A stretch of 64,000 bases of DNA, taken from assembly GCA_014529385.2 (NCBI GenBank), contig CM043942.1:108891141-108955140 (forward strand), written 5' to 3'. The notes under the pieces were generated by a model that saw nothing but the letters and a program-made list of their open reading frames with translations, searched no databases and was not told the DNA's origin. Positions 23,401 to 33,552 of the stretch are shown here, in pieces (the first letter of the stretch is position 1; each line of letters begins with the position of its first letter). A program made the position numbers and the translations under genes. This DNA comes from Adiantum capillus-veneris (lineage: Eukaryota; Streptophyta; Polypodiopsida; Polypodiales; Pteridaceae).

Positions 23401-26400
23401 CCTGGCTCCTCTGTGCATAGGCGTCTATAGATCCCATCTATTTATACAGAGTCTGTCTCCCGCGTGAAGGTGTAGCGAGTAGGGGCTGCTGTCCGCAGCC
23501 TGTGTGCTACACTAAACTGAAAAGAGATGGTCATTGACACAAGAGCATGATCCACTGCCACACCAACAGGTCTGGGTCCAATCGTGAGATCCTGGATACT
23601 AGAGATGAGGCTCGGCTGTGCCATGACATAATCCACTGTGCTGGCTCCATGTCTGTGTGGAAAGCATGTAAAACCCCCTGAAGCGGGAAATCTCTGTAGG
23701 CCATTCAAGGTGACCAATCCATGTGCAGTCCCCATGTTTATCAAGTGTCGTCCATACTCAGTGTGTTCTCCATCTTGTGATAGTCTGGATAGGCCTGTCT
23801 CTGCAGCATCCAGCTCTCTCAGCATCTCCTCTGAAGTATCATAAAATACTGTCTGATGATGGGCAGTCCTAGCATTGAAATCCCCTAGGATGATGATGTC
23901 ACCATCTCTAGAGAACTCCCATATGTCATCATCCAAAATAGAGGAAGGGGATTGTCCTCTGGGTGGTGCATACACTGACGTGCTTGGGGGAAAGTAGCAA
24001 ATAGCAATGTATAGATATCTGTCTGTCTCTGCTCTTAGTCTCACCCACATGTACCTAGCTTGCTCATCTCTACGGGCTATATGTATCAATGGCTGCAACT
24101 CCTCCCCGAATAACACTGCCACTCCTCCTGATCCTCGCCCTCTGCGCTCTGATCGTGTCTCCTGTCTATAGGCAGTCTCCCATCTATATCCACTAATGTG
24201 AGGCATAGACTGCCCAGGGGCCTGATGTGTTTCAGAGTAGAAGACGATGTCTCTTCCCCTGAAACTATCCTCAAAGCCACATCAAGTCGCATAGATCCAT
24301 TACAATTCCACATGGCAACTTTGAGGGTGGTCCCATGGGTCTCGCACCGTCATGTGAAGTGCCGCTCTACAATCACAACCCGGCCATCTCTGTAGAAGGC
24401 CGTCTTTCCCTTCTCCCTTGCCGCTTGAATCTCTGGCATTACCTCTCTCATATGCGCAAGCTCTGTGAGAGTGAGGTCATCTCCAAGGAATATGCCCGTT
24501 TTCTTTAGTGTAGGACGCTTTTTCAAGAAGTCCTTCTTTGCCTCCATGGATGGGAAACGGATGATTAGAGCTCTCCCTTTTGAAGTCTCCCCATTGCCTT
24601 GTGTCTTCTTCCCCACCCTCCATGCTTTTGTATGAGTAGCCTCACTACCCATCATGCGGAGAAGTTCTTCAACTTCCCCTTCCACCTCATCTCGGTCTTT
24701 TAGACCGGTTACTCTTATATGCAAAGCTCTGGTTTTCCTTTGTTGTTCTTCTTCTAGAGTCATGTTGATGATTGTAGGAGTGGGGACAGATGTGGTTTCT
24801 TTCCCTTTGCCTTTCTTAGCGACTTCTATCCACTTCTCGGCCTCATCCACCTTCTTTTGCGTCTTCGTGATCACATCCATCCACGAAGACGTCTTTACCA
24901 TCTTTTGTTTCTCCTCCTCTTTGATCATCCGTACCTGCTCTTTAATGACCTTGATTTCCTCTACTACCGAAGGCTGGAATTCCCCCTCCTCTAGTCCACT
25001 GCTCGCTCTATCCGCCTTAAGTGCTTGTTGTCACAAAGTGATGACGTGGTGGACAGCAAAAACCCTAATTTCTGCCAGAAACCCTAAAATTCCTGCAAAC
25101 CCTAATTTTTGCCAGAAACCCTAAATTTTGGAAATCGCGGAGGCGGATTATTATTTAATTTTTTTTTTAATTTTTTTGGAAAATGATGAGCGACGCGAAT
25201 TTTGCTTTTGCTTTTTAAAAAAAAAAAAAAAGAGAAAAGACTCTCTAAGAGAGAGAGAGAACTGATGCTTTTGATTTTAAAAGCTTTTGGGGCTCTGCTT
25301 TTGGGCATCCCTTGTAACCTTTAAATTAGTGGTGAGGGCCTCACTTCTCAGAGCATCTGGACGCAGAGTCTGAGAGTGAAACCCTAACCGCTCTTTTGTA
25401 CTTTGATGATTGATTAATATAAAAAGAAATACCGAAAGGGGCGCCAGTCTTTGGGGCCAATATCTCTAGGCATGGAACTCCGTCGGGCGAGTGCAAATCT
25501 ATTGTGATCTGTGAATTGTTTTGAAGTGGTTATTTGGTGTTGTCGCGGTTGATTCTTGACTTGGAGTGTCCAAGTCTGTTACAGTGGTATCAGAGCACAG
25601 CCGATTTCTCTTCTACGGGAAATTCGATCCCCGATTTTTTTTTTTCCGCGGCACCTATGGCTTCAGGCAATGATCAGTCGACTCCCTCTGCATCTGGAGA
25701 TGCGGGCTGGGATCACAACGAAGATTCAGGCAGAGAGTATGGCCCGCCTTGGCCTACTTAGGCGGAGCGGCGAGAGATAGAGCGTCGCCAGTTGATCAGC
25801 GATGCAACAATGATGATGCTCAATTTTGCCAAGGATTCGAAGATGGCAAAATATATGAACCAGACCTCTTTGGAAGAGGTACAGATGGAGTGGCAGAGAA
25901 CCACAACACCACTCCCGAAACCCACTCTCAAGAAACCTTCTGCCTCCAAGAAAATATACGGAGAAGGAATTGGAGAACGTGGTTGATGCACGGATTGCTC
26001 AGCTTTTTGACACGCAAAAGAAAGCCAAAAAGCACGGCAAAAAGCAGAAGAAAGGCACTGACTTCTCGGGATATTTAGGTCGTCGGTCAACATTTGACAA
26101 GGCAAAGAAATTGAAGAAGCGCGTCAAGTTTGAAGACCTACCCAGTTCTTCTTCTTCTTCTTCTGACAGTTCTTCTAGCTCCTCGGAATTGAGCGAAGAA
26201 GACAGAAAAGGTAAAAAGCGAAGCAAGAAGCAACGCTTTGGAAAGGGCAAGAGAAAGGCAAAGAAGGCTAAATCTCGCCCAAAACTCACAGTTCTACTGA
26301 GGACTCGTCTACGGACAGCTCAGATTCCGATGACGAAAAGTTTTATGCGAACAAGCAGAATTTTTACAAAGCCAACCAGTATGACTTTCTCGAAGATAGA

Positions 26401-29400
26401 AGCAAGAAAGTCCGAGAGTTTAAGGAAGGTGGCCACTCGATCAAGTTAGATACTTTTCAGGATACTCAGATGCTTCGAAGGCTTTGTCTTTTATTCAGCA
26501 GTTTGACATCGCTTTCGCGGGAGGACGCTATTCAGAGCACTCCAAGATTCGGAGAGCTGCCTCTTACTTTAAGGGGAATGCTCGTACTTGGTGGTCCACG
26601 CTTTTATTAAGCAAGACTGTGCCAGTTACATGGCTGAAATTCAAGAGGCTTTTTATTTCTTCTTGGTTTGAGCGAGATATACGAGCTTCTTGGAACCATC
26701 TCCGGATGACCAAGAGCGATACAGTGAATTCTTATTGTGAAAGATTCTGGAGCTCTTTTCTACCCACCTCTTCATTCAAGAAGATCTCGTTCAGAGAATA
26801 GATTGAGCGGTTTACCTTGGGTCTACCTACAGAGATCCGAGATCACTGCTTGGAACAGAAGTCAGCTTCTATTCAGGAGTTGATGAGTCGTGTGAAGCGG
26901 GGCTTTGCAATTCACTCTGGCAGTCTGACCTACCCCACAGATGAGGCCATGACACAACGAGTCGAATAGACTTCTGGGAATGAAAGTAGAATAAAAAAGA
27001 GCAACCCAGAGAAAAAAAAGGATGCACGACCCAAGCTTACTCCTGAGGAGAGAGCTCGCTTCACCAGAGAGGGGAAGTGCTTTGGATGCGGGGAACATGG
27101 ACATATCTCCGTAGAGTGCCCCGATAAGGCACAGAAAGAACAGAATGATAAAGACGACGACAGGCCTAAGAGTTTGAGAGCAGCTGAGGAATGTGACAAA
27201 AAAGGCAGATAGAAAAGTAGAACTGGTACCACATGGCGTGGGACCTGCACCGAATCTAATGAATGAAAGTACAAACTTTGCCGCTTTCGGGGCAAAGTGA
27301 AGGATCATGAAGCTCTTTTGAAGGAGCCAAGGCCAACTTCTTTTCACTTGGAATTGGCGGCTCGATTTGGAACTATGCCCGACAGACTGACGCCACAGGC
27401 GGAGGTAGTTCGACTGGCACCCGGATGGGATGTTGCCATTACACCGAGCATTGGCAAACTTCGTTTGCAATGACAGGGGTGTTCAGGGCACGCGAGTGAC
27501 GTTCTACTCGGGATCCCTTGGTACCACAAGAACTACGCCGTGGTTGACTACCGGGCCGAAAAAGCGACTTTGATAAATGAAGGGCTTAGAGATTGTACTT
27601 GATGAACTTCAGTTTTCTTACTCATTCTTTTGGGAGAACTGAACGATGGATAAAAGTTGAAAATGTTTTGACCTGAAGAAAAGAACGCCAAGATTTTTTT
27701 CCTCCACGCTCATGCCGATTGCTTTTGAGAGGGCCTGAAGATCATACCATTGATCTGAAATCTGGAAGCACGCCACCGAATCGGCCACCTTATCGTGTGA
27801 GCCGAGTACATAATGAAAAGATTATGAACTCAGTGAAAGACCTCTTGGAAAAGGGTCTTGTCCAGCCTAGTACTTCACCGTATTGCTCTCCAGTGTTGTT
27901 GGTTTTGAAGAAAGACGGATCTTGGAGAATGTGCATCGATTATAGCACTCTCAACGAAATCACCATCAAGAAGAGATTTCCGATTCCTAGGATCGATGAT
28001 ATACTCGACAGGTTACACGGATCCTTGTGCTTTAGCAGGATTGACTTGAAGAGTGGATATCATCAGATCAGGATAGTGCCAGGAGATGTCTACAAGACAG
28101 CTTTTCGGACGACTTTTGGGTTATTTGAGTTTTTGGTGATGCCTTTTGGCTTAACCAATGCTCCTGCGACATTTAACCGGATGATGGACTGGATTTTTCA
28201 AGAGTACAGGCTATTTGTTGGCACTTTCTTTGACGACATCATTGTTTTCTCCAAGAATGAGGCAGAACACAGAGATCATCTGCTTCAAATCTTTCAGGCA
28301 TTACGAGATCACACGTTAGTGATTAATGCAAAGAAAAGTGAATTTTTCCTACTAGAGATACACTTTTTGGGACACATTGTGTCAGCAGCAGGAGTGCGAA
28401 TGGACCCGGCCAAGATAGAGACTATCCGTGATTGGCCCGATTTGAGGAATGTCCATGAAGTTAGAAGCTTCTTGGGACTGTGTTCGTACTACAGGCGGTT
28501 CATACGAAAGTTTGCAGAGGTTGCTTCCCCTTTGCATACCTTGACACAGAAAGGAGTACCTTTTTCGTGGGGACCCACAGAGGTGACTGCCTTTCAGACA
28601 TTGAAAGAGAAATTCACTACAGGACCAGATTTGACTTTGCCGGACTTGCAGAAGTCATTTGAAGTATTTTGTGATGCTTGTGGTCGTAGTCTGGGTGCGG
28701 TCTTGATGCAAGAAGGCCATGTCATAGCTTACGGGAGTCGTTTGTTCTCTAGGCCAGAGATGACAACACAGATTTATGAGAAAGAGCTTTTGGCGGTTAT
28801 CCACGCTCTTACTCAGTGGCGGCATTACCTACTCGGAGCGGATTTTACTGTCTTTACAGACCATCAGAGTTTGCGCTACTTCTTGTCACAGAAGCAGCTT
28901 TCGGAAAAGCAGATGAGGTGGGTGAACATCTTGTCACAGTTCCACTTCCAGATTGTCCATGTGCAGGGACAAAAGAATGTGGTGGCAGATGCTTTGTCTC
29001 AAAAACCGTTGGTTCTGGCTATTTCCGCGATACATCATAGGAGCTTCGAGGATATGGTCGATCAGTGTGCCACAGATACAGATTTTGCAGATATTTTCAC
29101 ACGGATACGGGATGGGGAGACAGTAGCTGGATACTCCCTTCGGGAAGGCTGCTTGATGAAAAAGACTATGTTGTGCGTTACATAGCTGTTGAGGGAAAAG
29201 CTTATGACTGATTGCCACTGTCCACCTTTTACGGGTCACCGCGGCATTGCTACCACCATGAAAGGGGTAGAGAGAGATTTCTTTTGGCGGAGACTGAAGA
29301 AGGATGTGGAAGAGTTTGTGCGCAATTGCTTGGTATGCCAGAAGGTCAAGTTTGACAGGCATAAGGCACAGGGATTGTTACAGCCTTTACCCATACCCAC

Positions 29401-32400
29401 CCGCCCCTGGGAAAATATTGAAATGGATTTCATTTTTTTTAATCTCCCGCGAATACTAAAAGATCACGATGATTTTCCGATTACATGGCACGCCTGAGAC
29501 GATTGTCTCCGACAGAGACCCCAGATTTATGAGTTTGTTTTGGAAGGCAATTTGGGAGAACATTGGCACGCGGTTGCAGTTCTCGTCATCGTTCCACTTG
29601 CAGACTGACGAGCAATCTGAGATTGCCAATTCAGTGATTTTAGATTTATTGAAGTCTTGTATCTCGCATCAGAAGACTCAATGGGAAAAGAACTTACCTT
29701 TGGTGGAATTTGCCTACAATAACACGATACACTCTTCGACGGGGAAGACGCCATGAGAGATTGTTGAAACTGCTGCGAAGGTTCCATCCTTCCTGAGCAC
29801 GAAAGATTAGAAATTTGAAGCGGATGAATATTCGCGAGATTTGGATATGGCTTTTGCCAAGGTTCGCGCGAGACTTTGCAGGAGTCTCAAGAACGACAGA
29901 AAAAGGCAGCGGATCGCCATCGTCGCGACTGGAAACTGAAGGAGGATGATTGGGTGCTCTTACTTTTGAGAAGGCACGCCTAAGAAAGAAAAAGGGAAAG
30001 GAGAGGCTTTTTCCAAAGCTTAGTATGTGATACTACGGACCTTTCCAGGTTACAGAAAAGATGAATGATATCTCCTTCCGATTGAAACTGCCAGATACTT
30101 GGAGGATTCACAATGCATTGCATGTGAGTCTCTTGAAACCTGTTAAGGGTGATGTGCCTGATGATGGGGAGCCTTATGAGCAACCCAAAGTGGAAGAAAA
30201 CGAGGAGATCCTTGTTCCTGAACAGATTTTGGTACATAATGATACGAAGAAAGGTCAAGTCCGAAGGCGGTTCTTGGTTAAGTTCAAGAACTTTCCTGCA
30301 TTTGATGCGAAGTGGATGGAGGAGGAGGACCTAGCAGATACTCCTCGGATTATGAAACTTTACCTCGATGTTTTGGCTTAGCATAGTCTACTCCAAACGG
30401 AACCCAGAATTCAGCTTGGCCGGAGATCTAGTGCAGTGGGATGCACAAGAGGGGAGTCACTCCACTCCTTTGTCAACAGATGCCTCGATTTTGATACTAA
30501 AGTCACTGATGTCTCTTTGAGCTTCAGGGATACTGAGAGCTGACAGTATTCTGCTGGATGACTTTATGAAATGGAATTCCTGATTATGATACTGATTTGT
30601 TCTTGACTTCTTGTGAGTGCAGGAACGGATAGACGAAATGACTGCAGCATTTTGGTCTACTTGATCTCGAATAGACATGGTTGCAATAGGGGTTAGTCAA
30701 TCGGACATCGATGAGGTCCCGATTGGACCTAGATGTGATTGCTAGCTACATTGCCGATAAATCATGGTCTAAGATCCGAATGAATGTTGAATGTCATGTG
30801 ATGTCCTGTGATGTCTGGTGATGTCCTGTGATGTCGTGTGATGTGACTGTCGATTTTGTACATGTGCTAGATGTGTGTTCCTAGTACGTAGGTACTAACA
30901 GTCAGTGTCTGCTAAGACGGTTTATGGCTTTTGTCGGTTTTGCAGGCGTAATCGCGGTCGATTACAATGCTTTCAAGAGGGGGGTATGTCACAAAGTGAT
31001 GACGTGGCGGACAACAGAAACCCTAAAATTCCTGCAAACCCTAATTTTTGCAAGAAACCCTAAATTCCGGAAATCGCGGAGGCGGATTATTATTTAATTT
31101 TATTTTTTTTTGGAAAATGATGAGCGACGCGAATTTTGCTTTTGCTTTTTTTTATTAAAAAAAAGAGAAAAGACTCTGTAAGAGAGAGAGAGAATTGATG
31201 CTTTTGATTTTAAAAGCTTTTGGGGCTCTGCTTTTGGGCATCCCTTGTAACCTTTAAATTAGTGGTGAGGGCCTCACTTCTCAGAGCATCTGGACGCAGA
31301 GTCTGAAAGTGAAACCCTAACCGCTCTTTTGTACTTTGATGATTGATTAGTATAAAAAGAAATACCGAAAGGGGCGCCAGTCTTTGGGGCCAATATCTCT
31401 AGGCACGGAACTCCGCCGGGCCAGTGCAAATCTATTGTGATCTGTGAATTGTTTTGAAGTGGTTATTTGGTGCTGTCGCGGTTGATTCTTGACTTGGAGT
31501 GTCCAAGTCTGTTACACTTGTAGCTCTGCGTGCAGGTCCTCTTTCTCTTTCTTCCAGTGCGCACCTTCGTTGAGAAACATTTGAAGAAGGTTGGCCTTTT
31601 CTTTCCACCATCCCTCCATATCTGCTTTCTAGTCTTTCATCTCCCTCTCCATTTGTGTAATCCGCTTGTTTGTAAGCACAAAGGTTGCCTTCGGATGGGG
31701 CTTACATACCGGCGAAGCAATCATGACCTCCATCAAAAAATATCAAAAAATACAATCTGCACTTCTGCCAGGTCAACCCACTATGTCCACATCACACATA
31801 CATCCATGTTCCGCATAATGCATACATGTGTGTTCCCCATATCAATCATACATTTTTTGAGATTTTCCTTTTCTGCAAATTTCTGTCAATACTGAAATTT
31901 ATGTAACTCCGAAATTCTGAAATTTCCCTGCAGGTCTGCAATTCGTGAAAAATGTAAATGAAAATTCTGTATTTTCTAAATCTGCAGGTCTGAATAAATT
32001 TTGCAGGTCCAAAAAAGGTCCGAAAAATTTCAGGTGTGACTGCGCGCTTCTGCCCTGTAATGCACCTACAGGCTTGGGGGGGCGCAGTCCAGCCACGAGT
32101 AGGGGGGGCGGCGTACTGTCACAACAGGGGGGGGGGGAGAGGTGCAGTCCAGCTGATTATGCGTTGCTGTGAGAGAGTAAACACGTTGTTGTCCAGCTGA
32201 GAGAGAGCACGTGGGACTGAGTGGGCTGTGTGGGCAGCGCAAAACAGAGCAGTAGGTGGCGTGAGGGCTGCAGCAGGTGAGGGGCTGCAGCAGTAGGTGG
32301 CAGAGAGAGAGAGAGAAAGAAAGAAAGAAAGAAAGAAAGATTTTTAACGTCTATGTCAGGCCGAAATCGGCCTATGAGACAAATCAAATGTACATGGTGT

Positions 32401-33248
32401 GTATGTCATCCGTCTATCGGAAAGACAAATGAAACAAAACTGATACAAAACTGAACTGAATGTAGGTAGTGGAGTATCTGAGGAGGGATGGAGCTCTATC
32501 TCTAGGGGTATATGCATGTCTATATGCTCAAGGTAGTACAATCATGAGAATGCATCAAGCTATCTAGCTCCATCCTGTACTAATGGGGGGATGTAAGATG
32601 TGGTACATGGGCGGGTCTGGTGCCAAGGCTACCCGGATGAAAGCTGTCGGGTCGGCCCTCATCTGAGCCACTCGCTCCTCAGTGGCACGGCGCTCCCGGG
32701 CTCGGATCTCCTCGATCTGTCGGCGGTGGGAGCTCGCGCCCCTGTAGCCTGTGACTCATGGTCGTCGTCTAGCTCGGCTCACCTCCGCCTGTGGGAGTGT
32801 CACTCCCCTCTGAGTGTCTGGTGAGGGAGGGGCGGCAATCCTCTGAAAGAAGTCTGTGAGCTGCGACTGTCTCCCCTCTGTCTGTGTAGCTGTGTGTGGC
32901 TATAGTAGTGTGTCCCGATGGCTCTGTATCTCTAGTAAGAAACGTCCGAGCTGTCTCTGATCTCGAGAGTCCATGATCTCTCGGAGAGTGGGCTGTCCTC
33001 TGAATAAGGCCTCATACCTGCCTCTGATCTCAGTGTATGCTCTGCATCTACATACAAAGTGCTCCTCACTCTCCACCTCCTCTGTGCAGGCTCTGCAGAC
33101 TCGCTCCTCCCTGGGAACACCAGTATGTCTCCCGATCTCAATCTCTAACCTGTGTGAAGCCACTCTCAGCTGACCAATCGCCACCCGTGAGCTATGTGGC
33201 ATGTATGTGTCCATATAGCGTGGTCTCTGTATGAACCCCCCAGACAAT

Positions 33249-33317
<69 letters not shown>

Positions 33318-33497
33318 GAAATGAAATGATATTTTATCATAAACGTCTTCAAAAGGCCAAAATGACCTATGAGACCAAATTGATACAATCCTTGTGGATC
33401 TAATCCAATGTCTGGGTGCAAAAATTAACTGGTATAGTGTAAGACTAAAAAGACTAAAACTAAAATCATCATCAATGCCCAAGGATGCACGGCGTTG

Positions 33498-33552
<55 letters not shown>

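Larger units (their letters stand above)
25029..31516 (+). mobile_element. Gypsy-2: Ty3/gypsy chromovirus in LINE-A
   Basis: 6,488 bp with LTRs 25029-25583 and 30987-31516 (TGTCACAAAGTGATGACG...GTCTGTTACA), tRNA-iMet primer site, purine tract, and a perfect target-site duplication CTTGT (25024-25028 and 31517-31521). Related to Gypsy-1 in LTR 3' half, coding region and 3' repeats. RT and RNase H frame is long and open, but gag, protease and integrase are broken. Confidence 0.97.
24350..31733 (-). pseudogene. LINE-A ORF1, interrupted by Gypsy-2
   Basis: Begins at ATG 31733 (MEVMIASPVCKPHPKATF) after an in-frame TGA, has a coiled-coil-like charged region, and a TAG at 31630-31632 (KD-stop-KADMEG). 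It reaches HAELQ at the insertion point (31522). It resumes in the same frame at 25028 with ALKADRASSGLEEGEFQPSV when one CTTGT copy is discarded. An RRM-like part follows (RALHIRVTGLKDRDEVE, RALIIRFPSMEAKKDF, GIFLGDDLT) and the frame ends at RHFT near 24350. This is the ORF1p type that binds LINE RNA. Reading frame continuity across the insertion is direct evidence that Gypsy-2 came later. Confidence 0.85.
20435..32301 (-). mobile_element. LINE-A: probable full-length LINE, split by Gypsy-2
   Basis: Minus-strand LINE of about 5.4 kb when Gypsy-2 plus one duplicated CTTGT is removed. Order on the minus strand: 5' UTR (32301-31734), ORF1, ORF2, 3' UTR, three CATTT-like units, (TC)n. Its 5' end abuts the (TC)n tail of LINE-E. 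The 5' UTR contains runs of G/C and repeated CAGCAGGTG/GTCCAGCTGA phrases. ORFs carry stops and frameshifts, so the copy is inactive. Confidence 0.85.
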
